Of a DNA stretch of 64,000 nucleotides, positions 35,939 to 43,772 are shown piece after piece. The notes under the pieces are model-generated. The model saw only the letters and a program-made list of their open reading frames with translations, was not told the DNA's origin and did no database searches. The stretch is from Lachnospiraceae bacterium AD3010 (GTDB lineage Bacteria > Bacillota > Clostridia > Lachnospirales > Lachnospiraceae), in NCBI GenBank assembly GCA_000622025.1, contig JHWU01000018.1:1-64000 (forward strand). Reading direction: 5' to 3'. The position numbers and the translations under genes are program-made. How positions within the stretch are numbered: the stretch's first letter is position 1; every line of letters starts with the position of its first letter.

Positions 35939-36088
35939 TCACTCTTCTTTATCCTTAATAATCATATGATGAATAGCTTTAGCAATAACTACCTCGGGAG
36001 CCTCCTTAAGCTTTTGCTCTTTGGGAGGTTTTTTTATTTCAATCTTTTTAAGTTTTGGAACATCCTTATTTTTCTTCTTCATTTCCAT
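35939..36088 (-). CDS. Small Lys-rich hypothetical protein
   Basis: About 49 codons (MEMKKKNKDVPKLKKIEIKK, then PPKEQKLKEAPEVVIAKAIH and HMIIKDKEE). The ribosome binding site is weak. Strong charge bias and lack of other features leave the function open; the C-terminal helix APEVVIAKAIHHMII looks like real protein. Confidence 0.35.
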   Translation of the reverse strand: MEMKKKNKDVPKLKKIEIKKPPKEQKLKEAPEVVIAKAIHHMIIKDKEE

Positions 36089-36099
36089 ATGTATAATGC

Positions 36100-36126
36100 A
36101 AGCCGGGAAGAAAAACTCCCCGGCTT
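36100..36126. repeat. 8-bp hairpin
   Basis: AAGCCGGG (36100-36107) pairs with CCCGGCTT (36119-36126). It is followed on the plus strand by TATATG, so at best it is a weak terminator. Confidence 0.45.
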
Positions 36127-36305
36127 TATATGTAATGCGCATGCAGAATAAGTGCAATGCGCCTGCTTGAGGTCAGGCACCGGACTCCGGCGCAAAAGAG
36201 GTAAGTATCATAAGCTTTTTCCTCCTTTCCTCGGGATTATTATAGCATGTTTTTTCCGACACAGACGTACAGTTTACGGATTGTTTATTGTAAGCTTGAC
36301 AGGCA
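36127..36305. other. Non-coding stretch before the prophage tail fragments
   Basis: About 180 bases without a convincing gene or structured element. Confidence 0.4.
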
Positions 36306-36392
36306 CGTGATGTTCTGCTGCCTAAGATTATTGAGCTTTGGGGCTTAAATGTAAAGGTGGACGTGGAAGCTAAAAAAACTTCAGGCAACTGA
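36306..36392 (+). pseudogene. Probable phage tail protein C-terminal fragment
   Basis: The frame reads RDVLLPKIIELWGLNVKVDV, then EAKKTSGN and TGA, in close linkage with the tail-chaperone-like gene that follows 8 bases later. Position and phrasing suit the end of a small tail morphogenesis gene; the family is uncertain. Confidence 0.4.
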
Positions 36393-36399
36393 CCGGCAA

Positions 36400-36573
36400 A
36401 TGACAACGGCTTTATTCATGCTCAGGTGTACACAGATTGGACTTTCAATCAGGGATCTGGATCTGCTGACCATAGGAATGGTCAATGAAATGTTTATCGA
36501 GAACAGGAATGATGAAGGAGCTGACAAATACTATCGTAGGATAGCAGGTCAGGCTGAATTCGATGCATTTTAG
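36400..36573 (+). pseudogene. Phage tail assembly chaperone (GpGT-like) fragment
   Basis: A 57-residue frame: LFMLRCTQIGLSIRDLDLLT, then IGMVNEMFIENRNDEG and a closing AGQAEFDAF. The 'GLSixDldlLTiGMv.eM' core and 'a.qaefD.F' end are typical of the short downstream tail chaperone encoded just before the tape measure gene in Firmicute siphophages. Here the sdh/frd-like operon follows in place of the tape measure gene. Confidence 0.65.
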
Positions 36574-36875
36574 GGGTTGTTTTGACAGGTGTTATATTGG
36601 ATAATTATCCATGAATGTTACTTTCATATTTTCCAGTGTGACAGAATATATCAGGGAAGAGCTGGGGGCTCTGATTCGGATAAGAAGTTGTTCAGAGAGA
36701 ATTATCTGATGTGCTCTTAATTCTGACAAGACTATTGGTAGTGTAAAGCAAGTTATGAAGACAGTAGACCGTTCTAAGGGATAAATGACATCAGGACTCA
36801 TCTACTAAATGGGTTTCTCTTCATGTCGTATAACCGTAAGCGGTACCCCTTAGGACCATTGCTGGAGGTTAAAAA
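36574..36875. other. Upstream region of the fumarate-reductase-like operon
   Basis: Three hundred bases without a gene. TTGACA at ~36582 with AT-rich sequence downstream is a possible promoter; GGAGG at ~36865 is the ribosome binding site of the next gene. I see no structured RNA. Confidence 0.4.
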
Positions 36876-37439
36876 ATGATACTGAAAAAATCTAATGCAG
36901 TTCTGGGTTTATTGTCGTCCATCGCCGTAGTGGTGCACATGGGATACAACTGCTTTTCTTATCTCACCTTCTACTACAATCCGACATTGAAGCTTGCCAC
37001 TTCCATGCCGCTTATGGTGCTGGTGTGCGCCCACGCAATCTGTGGCATGTGCTCTGTATTTCTGCTGGGTGACGGTACAAGGCTTGACCTGTATCCGCAA
37101 AAGAACAAAAAGACCATAATCCAGCGCATTTCGGCGGCTCTGATTTTTCCGCTCCTCATTGTTCATCTAAAGACCTTTGAAGCCATGAAAAGCTGCGCGG
37201 AAAGCGGCATCTGGATCGGCTTTGCCGTGCTGCTGGTACTGCAGCTTCTTTTTTATGTGGTTATCACGGTGCACACGTCCATCTCTTTCTCCAAAGCATG
37301 TATCACCCTTGGTCTGCTTGTTGATGAAAAGAAAGTCAGACTGACGGACAGGATAGTCTGGTGCGTCATGACTGCTCTGTTGCTGGTAACTTCCTTTACT
37401 GTTGTAAGAGGGCAACTGTCAATGTTTGTACATATCTGA
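36876..37439 (+). CDS. Fumarate reductase/succinate dehydrogenase-like membrane anchor
   Basis: A 187-residue integral membrane protein with about five hydrophobic segments. Conserved-looking histidines (VVVHMGYNCF ~21, VCAHAICGM ~52, LIVHLKTFEA ~95) could ligate haem b and make a quinone site. It is encoded first in an operon with the FAD and Fe-S subunits, the order of diheme or monoheme cytochrome b-type SdhC/FrdC. GGAGGTTAAAAA-ATG gives the start. The protein does not closely resemble textbook FrdC, so assignment rests on topology plus context. Confidence 0.7.
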   Translation: MILKKSNAVLGLLSSIAVVVHMGYNCFSYLTFYYNPTLKLATSMPLMVLVCAHAICGMCSVFLLGDGTRLDLYPQKNKKTIIQRISAALIFPLLIVHLKTFEAMKSCAESGIWIGFAVLLVLQLLFYVVITVHTSISFSKACITLGLLVDEKKVRLTDRIVWCVMTALLLVTSFTVVRGQLSMFVHI

Positions 37440-37448
37440 GGTTGGTGC

Positions 37449-39083
37449 ATGAAGGAGATACTGATAATTGGAAACGGTATATCGGGAATGATGTGCGCCA
37501 TTCGCTGCGCAGAACTTGGCATGAAGGTTAAGCTGATCGCCCCGGGACCTTCGGAGCAGTCCCAGTCAGTAATGGCTGCAGGCGGGATAAATGCAGTTAC
37601 CGAAAGGCATGAAGAGGGTGACAGCGTGCAGTGCCATATTGAGGATACCCTTAAGGGTGGTGCTTACCTTGCAGGCAGCAATGCTGTTAAAGGGCTTTGC
37701 TCGGATGCGAAAGAGATCATTCATTATCTGGAGCGGATCGGAACGGTGTTCTCTGTGGATGAGCAGGACCGCCCGCTGCTGAGGGCCTTTGGCGGGCAGA
37801 CCTACAAGAGGACGCATTACTGCGGATCTTCTACAGGTAAGCACATCGTCTCGGCCCTGGTCATGGAGGTCCGCAGGTTCGAAGCGGCAGGGCTTATAAC
37901 CAGGATCATGAGGCATCACTTTTACTCGGCACTGATAAGTGACGGACGCTGCTACGGTGCCCTACTTTATGATGAAGACGCAAGAGAGCTGGTGCCTGTA
38001 TATGCAGATGCTCTTGTGATGGCCACCGGCGGGCAGAACTGTCTTTTTGGCAAGACCACCGGGTCAAGCAGGTGTGATGGCTATGCTGTGGGACGGCTTT
38101 TCATGCAGGGAGCAGCCCTGAAGAATCTTGAATTTATCCAGTTCCATCCGACCACACTGGAGACGCCCCAAAAGAGAATGTTGATCTCAGAGGCGGTCCG
38201 CGGCGAGGGCGGAAGACTTTTTTATATGGACGGCGACCAAAAGGTCTTTTTCATGGAGGATAAGTACGGGCCCAGGGGGAATCTCATGACCCGCGACCTG
38301 ATCTCCAGGGAGATCGTTGCTACCGGCCGGGATGTGCTTCTGGATATCTCATTTATGGACAAGAGGCTGATCGATTCAAGGCTTCCCGAGGTGCGGGACA
38401 TCTGCGCCAAGTACAGGGGAATCGATATTTCAAAAGAGCCGATTCCTGTAGCACCATCTGTTCATTATTTCATGGGCGGTCTGGCTGTGCACAAGGATCA
38501 TGAGACGAATATCCAGGGGCTGTATGCTGTGGGTGAATGTGCGTCCATATATCATGGTGCAAACAGACTTGGGGGCAATTCGCTGCTGTCGGCCATGTAC
38601 AGCGGAAAGGTTGCGGCAGAGAGTATTTCCGGAAAAGACCATAAATTGGAACCTGCGGATTTTGAAAACTATATTCTGGCTGAGCAGGAAGGTTTTAAAA
38701 AGATGCTGGATGCCAAGAGCCCATTTGCTGCGATGCACATCCGTGACATGCTCGCTGACACCATGCGGGAGCATATGAGCATTGTCCGCTGCGCGGATTC
38801 TCTTTCCAAGGGCATCGAGGACGTGCGCTACTATCTGTCAGTTGCTGAGCGCATACATTATGATGCCAGCGTTTCTGCATACACCAATTACAGCTTAAGC
38901 GGGATCCTGACCCTGGCCCTGGCTGCCCTCACATGCGCCGACGCGCGCAGGGAAAGCCGCGGCGCCCACTATCGAAGCGACTATCCTACGGCCAGTGATG
39001 AGTACAGGGCTGCTACGATTATTTCTTATAATGACGGAAATATGCAGGTAACCTTTGACAGGGAGAATGCCTATGAAGATTAG
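37449..39083 (+). CDS. Fumarate reductase/succinate dehydrogenase flavoprotein-like subunit
   Basis: A 544-residue FAD protein. The dinucleotide site is IIGNGISGMMCA (~6-17). The substrate region has FIQFHPTTLE, ISEAVRGEGG and VHYFMGGLAVH, and the second FAD motif is GECASIYHGANRLGGNSLL (~370). Catalytic-site His and Arg motifs are retained. At the usual covalent flavin-attachment position (SHT in E. coli FrdA) this protein has SQS (Gln ~39), suggesting non-covalent FAD. It is encoded 9 bases after the anchor gene and overlaps the Fe-S gene. It may reduce fumarate or another enoate such as an aryl acrylate. Confidence 0.85.
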   Translation: MKEILIIGNGISGMMCAIRCAELGMKVKLIAPGPSEQSQSVMAAGGINAVTERHEEGDSVQCHIEDTLKGGAYLAGSNAVKGLCSDAKEIIHYLERIGTVFSVDEQDRPLLRAFGGQTYKRTHYCGSSTGKHIVSALVMEVRRFEAAGLITRIMRHHFYSALISDGRCYGALLYDEDARELVPVYADALVMATGGQNCLFGKTTGSSRCDGYAVGRLFMQGAALKNLEFIQFHPTTLETPQKRMLISEAVRGEGGRLFYMDGDQKVFFMEDKYGPRGNLMTRDLISREIVATGRDVLLDISFMDKRLIDSRLPEVRDICAKYRGIDISKEPIPVAPSVHYFMGGLAVHKDHETNIQGLYAVGECASIYHGANRLGGNSLLSAMYSGKVAAESISGKDHKLEPADFENYILAEQEGFKKMLDAKSPFAAMHIRDMLADTMREHMSIVRCADSLSKGIEDVRYYLSVAERIHYDASVSAYTNYSLSGILTLALAALTCADARRESRGAHYRSDYPTASDEYRAATIISYNDGNMQVTFDRENAYED

Positions 39084-39744
39084 AATTTTTCGCCAGAAAG
39101 TCCCTGATTCCGAGCCCTATTGGGAGGCCTTCAACTACGACGGGACCATGGAAATTTCCGTTGCCGGAATGCTGGACAAGCTCAATTTTGGCGACGACAT
39201 CATAAATGATCTTGGGGAAAAGACAGATCGCATCGGTTGGGATTGTTCCTGCCTGCAGGGTATGTGCGGCGCCTGTGCCATGGTGATAAATGAGACTCCG
39301 GCACTTGCCTGCGAGACCTTCCTCAAAAATCTCAAAGGGGATGAAGTGGTGCTCCGCCCATTAAGGAAGTTCCCTGTGGTTCATGATCTGATCGTGGACA
39401 GAAGCGTGATCCACGAAACACTAAAGAGCACCAACGTGTATATCGGTGAATACAATCCCAAAGGAAAAGAAGACCACGAGCACCAGTACGCTGTGGCGAA
39501 CTGCTTAAAGTGCGGCCTGTGCCTGGAGGTCTGCCCCAATTATACAGATGGGAAATCTTTTTATGGCGCCGTTTATGCCAATGACTGCTATCTGGTAAAA
39601 GCCCGGAACAGGGAAAAGGCCGGGGATATCCGCAGCTCTTACGCCGGGCATTTTGCAAACAGCTGCTCAAAAGCTCTTTCCTGCATGGAGGTATGTCCTA
39701 TGCACATTCCGACGCTGTCTTCCATGGCGAAGATGAACCGATAA
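39073..39744 (+). CDS. Fumarate reductase/succinate dehydrogenase Fe-S subunit
   Basis: A 223-residue protein. The N-terminal [2Fe-2S] domain has C60, C65, C68 and C80 (CSCLQGMCGACAM...LAC). The C-terminal domain has a [4Fe-4S] motif CLKCGLCLEVCP (~142) and a CSKALSCMEVCP motif (~205) for the second and third clusters. This is the standard three-cluster SdhB/FrdB plan linking the flavoprotein to the quinone site. ATG 39073 follows AGGGAGAATGCCT and overlaps the end of the flavoprotein gene, so the subunits are translationally coupled. The stop is followed at once by a 52-bp palindrome. Confidence 0.9.
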   Translation: MKIRIFRQKVPDSEPYWEAFNYDGTMEISVAGMLDKLNFGDDIINDLGEKTDRIGWDCSCLQGMCGACAMVINETPALACETFLKNLKGDEVVLRPLRKFPVVHDLIVDRSVIHETLKSTNVYIGEYNPKGKEDHEHQYAVANCLKCGLCLEVCPNYTDGKSFYGAVYANDCYLVKARNREKAGDIRSSYAGHFANSCSKALSCMEVCPMHIPTLSSMAKMNR

Positions 39745-39796
39745 TGGCCTTTCGTCGTTTATAGTGGGTTTACCCACTATAAACGACGAAAGGCCA
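39745..39796. repeat. 52-bp perfect palindrome after the Fe-S gene
   Basis: Two 25-base arms (left arm begins TGGCCTTTCGTCGTTTATAG) are exact complements separated by only two T. It begins at the base after the stop codon. Neither side has a T-run; a separate canonical terminator follows at 39839. It could be an mRNA-stabilising stem, a recombination product or a small mobile palindromic element. Confidence 0.9.
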
Positions 39797-39838
39797 AGAA
39801 ATCTTTACAAAGTGAAGTTTATAGTAAAGCATTTTGAG

Positions 39839-39867
39839 AAGAATCGGGAGACCGGTTCTTTTCTTTT
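39839..39867 (+). terminator. Intrinsic terminator of the frd-like operon
   Basis: AAGAATCGG (39839-39847), a GAGA loop and CCGGTTCTT (39852-39860, one G-T pair), followed by TTCTTTT. Confidence 0.85.
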
Positions 39868-39884
39868 GCGATAAAAGGGGGTGA

Positions 39885-40081
39885 CTGGATCCGGGGAACA
39901 CGGAGCTTCTGGCTCAGAAGCACAGGCTGCTTGGAGAGGCAGTTGCGGCTACAAAGGAAAAGCTGGAAACCTTAAAGACAGCAGCCGAGCAGGCGAATAC
40001 TGCTCTGACCAATGGAGATATTTCTAAGGAACAGTATGATGCCCTGCAGAGGGAGATCATTGAGACCGAGAATGGGATACC
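39885..40081 (+). pseudogene. Phage tail tape measure protein, N-terminal fragment
   Basis: The frame reads LDPGNTELLAQKHRLLGEAV, then AATKEKLETLKTAAEQANTA and ISKEQYDALQREIIETE. This is the unmistakable beginning of a Firmicute prophage tape measure protein ('kLDPsNtELLaqKq.lL'). No start codon or further domain is present; it is cut off near 40070. Confidence 0.8.
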
Positions 40082-40086
40082 TGGAT

Positions 40087-40278
40087 ATGGAGACCATGAA
40101 CATCGTGACCACGCAGATGTACATTGACGGGTATCAGGTGAAGCTGGTCAGTGATACAAGATACGGAACTAAAGCGTCTGTGGACGCAGGTAGATATCAG
40201 GAATACCGCATCATGCAGGATGTTGGAAAAATGTGGATATACAAAAGAAGGAATGATCAGACAGGGGAAAATGGTTAA
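40087..40278 (+). CDS. Hypothetical, possibly phage-derived small protein
   Basis: About 63 residues (METMNIVTTQMYIDGYQVKL, then VSDTRYGTKASVDAGRYQEY and a basic C-terminus). It follows the tape measure fragment in another frame and may itself be a partial gene. Not recognised. Confidence 0.35.
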   Translation: METMNIVTTQMYIDGYQVKLVSDTRYGTKASVDAGRYQEYRIMQDVGKMWIYKRRNDQTGENG

Positions 40279-40403
40279 TACATGGTGTGACTACTATGTG
40301 TACGGAATTTTGGCATCCGATATTTAGCAAAATACAACATCGTGTTTTTCGGAGAGTCGTGTAACAGCGGCTCTCTCTTCAAACATTATATAATCACCAT
40401 AAA

Positions 40404-40506
40404 GAGAGGGCGAGAGACAAGCTCAACGACCCCTCCGCAACCTGCCATATATAGGAAAGGTACGAAAGCTTGAATGATGGGTCTCATATGTGATAAAAGG
40501 CTCATC
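40404..40506 (+). ncRNA. Candidate structured leader RNA
   Basis: Downstream of an ATTATATAAT -10-like box (~40386) several helices can pair. GAGGG (40406-40410) pairs with CCCTC (40431-40435). CAAGCT (40418-40423) pairs with AGCTTG (40467-40472), crossing the first and so giving a pseudoknot or alternative fold. ACCT-CC (40440-40446) pairs with GG-AGGT (40454-40461). GATGGGTCT (40476-40484) pairs with AGGCTCATC (40498-40506). The GCAACC...AAGGTACGAAAG layout recalls the core of SAM-clan riboswitches, but the rest does not match, so I leave it unassigned. Confidence 0.45.
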
Positions 40507-40532
40507 AGTCATTTATGAGGAATACGCTAAGA

Positions 40533-40964
40533 ATGGATAGAATACTGGAATACAGAGTAAAAGCCTCTGATCTTGATAAAACGGTTAACGGAATACTTGT
40601 TAAGGTGTTAAAGCATTGTATGAGGCTGACGCCTCACGAGATAAGTCATGCCAAGTTTACGCCGGGAGGGATCACAGTTTTAAGGAATGACAACTTAACA
40701 GGGGAGTTTGAATCCGTGACTGTCAAAGGCAGAGTATGCGCGGGGGATATCGTCAAAGTGTTGTTTTCCGATGATCCTAAAATAGTCGAAGAGAAGATTG
40801 TAGCTGTAAAGGGTGATGTCCGGATCCTGGTACGAAGAAACATTGTAAAGAGGCTCCGGCTGTTGTATAATACCTCCTGCAAATCAGATAAAGGGATTAT
40901 CACAATCGAAGATCCGCTCGGAAAGAGTTTAGGGATGATTACGGGCCTGTTTTCAGTACCATAG
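40533..40964 (+). pseudogene. S4-domain (RluA-type pseudouridine synthase) remnant
   Basis: The first ~85 residues (ILEYRVKASDLDKTVNGILV, then THEIS-like LTPHEISHAKFTPGGITVLR and GRVCAGDIVKVLFSDD) look like the S4 RNA-binding domain at the front of RluA-family pseudouridine synthases. The remaining ~60 residues are a scrambled version of the catalytic domain start, with frameshift-like breaks. The catalytic HRLD motif is absent. ATG 40533 follows GAGG at 40516; ATG 40515 is an alternative. Confidence 0.45.
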
Positions 40965-40974
40965 GAGGGGAAAG

Positions 40975-41574
40975 ATGGAAACAGATAATAGAAAGAAATT
41001 TCTAAACAAAAATTCATTATTGGAGCATCGCTTGAAAAAGGAGGTCCTGGAGGACGGGCTGGCCTATATTCCCTGTTATGTACAGAGTATGGAGGATATC
41101 ATAAGTAAATACAGCATCAGGGGCTGTGTGAGCCTTAACTCCGAGTTTTCGGATTATATAACTGATTTTATTGAGTGTGTTCCGATAAAGTATCCCATTG
41201 TTCTGGAGATATACGGGTCAAAATTTACCGAAGAGCAGAAAAAGCTGATTGTTGACACGATCACTTCGGACGGAGATTATGCGCTTGGCAAGATCATACA
41301 GGAGAACAGACATCACCGGCTCGTTTTTTTGGAGATGGTGGTCGGTACCGTGATCTCGGGAATTCTCCTTGCATTAATAGGAAAATACCTTGATGATATT
41401 CCACAGGAATTTTTCTATGTGCTATTCTGGTTGTTTGCGGACTCCTTTGTCAGATATATTTTTGTCGAAAGAGGAGACTATCTGGACCAAAGGATCGGCG
41501 CAGGGAGAATTGCAAGCATGAAGGTGGAGTTTGTAGAGGACGAAGATAACAGCCTCTGTCTTTTGCAGGAGTAG
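40975..41574 (+). CDS. Membrane-anchored protein, paralogue of the gene at 27841
   Basis: A 199-residue protein. The N-terminal cytosolic domain (LAYIPCYVQSMEDIISKYSI, then IVLEIYGSKFTEEQKKLIVD) is followed by two membrane helices (MVVGTVISGILLALIGKYL and FFYVLFWLFADSFVRYIFV) and a polar tail of ~37 residues. More than half of the positions agree with the minus-strand protein at 27841-28344. AGGAGGGGAAAG precedes the start. It lies 13 bases upstream of a sensor kinase gene, possibly in the same operon. Function not known. Confidence 0.75.
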   Translation: METDNRKKFLNKNSLLEHRLKKEVLEDGLAYIPCYVQSMEDIISKYSIRGCVSLNSEFSDYITDFIECVPIKYPIVLEIYGSKFTEEQKKLIVDTITSDGDYALGKIIQENRHHRLVFLEMVVGTVISGILLALIGKYLDDIPQEFFYVLFWLFADSFVRYIFVERGDYLDQRIGAGRIASMKVEFVEDEDNSLCLLQE

Positions 41575-41587
41575 GGAGATTTAAATT

Positions 41588-42970
41588 TTGTTTCGGAGAA
41601 AGCGGCAGGTTCGTACAAGTGGACTTGTGTCCGCTGTCATGAGTCTTTTAACACTTTTTGCCATTGCAGTATCGGTGAGAAATGACATTTTCAGAGACTC
41701 AATGTATATGGTAAGGATCGTCGATCTTATCGGTCTCGTTTTTTTGACATTTCTGTCAGGATATCTATGCTTTAAGGATAGCCGCATCGGAGCAATGGGC
41801 TATTTTACCCTCTTTCTTTTTAATCTTTTTATTGCGGTCTTCTTTTCGGCACTTACAGGCAGTGTTTACGGGATGCCGGAGCATAGCCGTTTTATCGCAG
41901 TTCTTACGGGCATAGATTATTTTTTTTCCATGACCTTTTTTCTGACCTTATGGCTCTATCAGAAGAGATTTCTTGAGGAAACAGCCGTAACGCGCATGGT
42001 TACCGTGCTGATCTCCGTCGGGGTTATCATTTATTTCGCTGTCATCCTCGTCAACATATTCAGGCCGGTTCTTTTTCTTGTCACTGACGGGGGTATTTAT
42101 TCCGATGATATTGAGGATTATATCAGCATCATTCTGGATCTGTTTTTTCTGATAGCATTGTCGGCTGCTACCCTGTTCTCCAAATTGAGCAAAACCCGTA
42201 AGCTTTCTTTTATATGCTGTATCTTTTCTCCCGTGCTCTTTTCGATGCTGTCCCTTAATATGGACATTTTAAGCAGGTATGTCTCGGTGTGGGGTCTGAT
42301 GACGACAGTGTTTATGATGCCGGTCTGCCTTATGTTTTTTAACACAAATGATGAACTGGAGAAGGATAATCTAAGATACGAAAAGGAACAGGTTAAGCTT
42401 CAGGTCGCAGCCATGATCTCACAGATGCAGCCCCATTTTCTTTATAATTCTTTGGCGGTCATCGAAGCTTTATGTGAGGAGGATCCGGGGCTTGCCGCCA
42501 GAGCCATCGGTGAATTCTCGGAGTATCTGCGTGAAAATATTGATTTTGCCAATAAAAGCGAGCCTGTTTCTTTTTCGGAGGAATTGAATCACATAAAAAC
42601 TTATGTATGGCTTGAAAAGCTTCGTTTTCCAAACAAACTGAACATTGAATTCGATATTGGCTGCACTTCTTTCCCGGTTCCGGCACTTTCGGTCCAGCCT
42701 ATGGTTGAAAATGCGATAAAACACGGTGTCTGTAAGAAGAAAGATGGAGGGACCGTGAGGATAGGTTCATTTGAAACGGATGAGCACTATATTGTATCGG
42801 TAGTCGACGACGGAACCGGTTTTGATACCGCAGTGCATACGGATGACAGGAGAAAACACCTGGGAATAGAAAATACCCGATACCGGGTCCGGGAAATGGT
42901 GGGCGGAAGTCTTACTATCGAGAGCACTCCGGGCATAGGAACGAGGGTAACCATAAGGATTCCCAAATAA
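41588..42970 (+). CDS. LytS-like sensor histidine kinase
   Basis: A 460-residue kinase with about seven N-terminal membrane segments (to ~residue 255), a short coiled linker, the His_kinase phosphoacceptor motif SQMQPHFLYNSLAVIEALC (His ~283) and a HATPase domain (VQPMVENAIKHGV N-box ~375, VVDDGTGFD G1-box, GIGTRVTIRIPK). The start is TTG 41588 behind AGGGAGATTTAAAT; ATG 41639 is an alternative. It is paired with the response regulator 16 bases downstream. The membrane domain suggests sensing of a small ligand at or in the membrane. Confidence 0.9.
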   Translation: MFRRKRQVRTSGLVSAVMSLLTLFAIAVSVRNDIFRDSMYMVRIVDLIGLVFLTFLSGYLCFKDSRIGAMGYFTLFLFNLFIAVFFSALTGSVYGMPEHSRFIAVLTGIDYFFSMTFFLTLWLYQKRFLEETAVTRMVTVLISVGVIIYFAVILVNIFRPVLFLVTDGGIYSDDIEDYISIILDLFFLIALSAATLFSKLSKTRKLSFICCIFSPVLFSMLSLNMDILSRYVSVWGLMTTVFMMPVCLMFFNTNDELEKDNLRYEKEQVKLQVAAMISQMQPHFLYNSLAVIEALCEEDPGLAARAIGEFSEYLRENIDFANKSEPVSFSEELNHIKTYVWLEKLRFPNKLNIEFDIGCTSFPVPALSVQPMVENAIKHGVCKKKDGGTVRIGSFETDEHYIVSVVDDGTGFDTAVHTDDRRKHLGIENTRYRVREMVGGSLTIESTPGIGTRVTIRIPK

Positions 42971-42986
42971 ATGAAAGGCATGGGAA

Positions 42987-43769
42987 ATGAGAATACTTGT
43001 TGTAGAAGATGAACCTGTCCTGTTAAGGCAATTGACCAGACGTATTTCTGAGGCTCTGCCGGAAGCTGAGATAGTGGCTTTTGATAATGTCGATGATGCG
43101 CTTGCTGCCTTACCTTCAGGGGTGATCGATATTGCTTTTCTGGATATAGCGATAGGATCCGTGACAGGCATTGACCTGGCAAGGTGTGTTAAAACCGCAT
43201 ATCCCGCGTGTGACATAGTTTTTACCACGGGATACAGCGAGTACGCTCACAAAGCCTTCGAGCTGGGAGCCAGCGACTATCTTTTGAAGCCTGTTACGGC
43301 AGAAAAAATTGAGCATGCATTATCACAGCTTCGGCATACTTCCCTTAAAGAGAACTTAGGGAAGGGATTGTTTATCCGATGCTTTGGCAATTTTGAAGTA
43401 TATTATGACGGAGAGCCTGTCGTATCATTTACAAAACGTTCGAAGGAACTCTTGGCTTATCTTATAAATAAGGCCGGCGTTCTCTGTCCGGTCGCCGAAA
43501 TCTGTAATGCCATATTCAGGGACAGCTCCGACTCTTATATACGTGTCGTTAAGAAAGATCTCATAAAGACTCTTTCGGATATGGGCGAGGAAAGTATTCT
43601 GATAAAGGGCTGGGGAGTACTCGGAATCGACAGAAAAAAAGTACGGTGTGACTACTTTGACTATCTGGACGGAAAGCCGGGTGCCCTGAATCTGTATCAT
43701 GGTGTGTATATGTCCCAGTATGACTGGGCTCAGGTACACAACTTATTAAAGACCGGCAAAAAGGGCTGA
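42987..43769 (+). CDS. Response regulator with SARP-like winged helix
   Basis: A 260-residue protein with a receiver domain (ILVVEDEPVLLRQL; phospho-Asp in AFLDIAIG, ~53; TTGYSEYA; LLKPVTAEK, ~104). From ~125 a winged-helix output begins IRCFGNFEVYYDGEPVVSFT, typical of SARP/BTAD-like transcription factors (FGxFxVxxdG...). The C-terminus lacks a full BTAD repeat. It should act with the adjacent kinase to control the amidohydrolase genes beginning 190 bases on, where direct repeats lie in the intergenic region. Confidence 0.9.
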   Translation: MRILVVEDEPVLLRQLTRRISEALPEAEIVAFDNVDDALAALPSGVIDIAFLDIAIGSVTGIDLARCVKTAYPACDIVFTTGYSEYAHKAFELGASDYLLKPVTAEKIEHALSQLRHTSLKENLGKGLFIRCFGNFEVYYDGEPVVSFTKRSKELLAYLINKAGVLCPVAEICNAIFRDSSDSYIRVVKKDLIKTLSDMGEESILIKGWGVLGIDRKKVRCDYFDYLDGKPGALNLYHGVYMSQYDWAQVHNLLKTGKKG

Positions 43770-43772
43770 ACA

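Noticed and set aside
36100-36126. Strong intrinsic terminator
   Set aside because: A stem is present but there is no T-run on either strand, so I list it only as a hairpin.
39745-39796. Insertion-sequence terminal inverted repeats
   Set aside because: The arms are separated by only two bases, so they cannot bound a transposase gene.
40404-40506. SAM-I riboswitch
   Set aside because: Only a GCAACC...AAGGT-like portion fits; the paired P1 layout, the conserved GAUGA core and the linked gene type do not. Kept as an unassigned structured RNA candidate.
40533-40964. LytTR-type DNA-binding protein
   Set aside because: The position before a sensor kinase made this tempting, but the N-terminal sequence fits an RluA-type S4 domain better and no LytTR signature is present.
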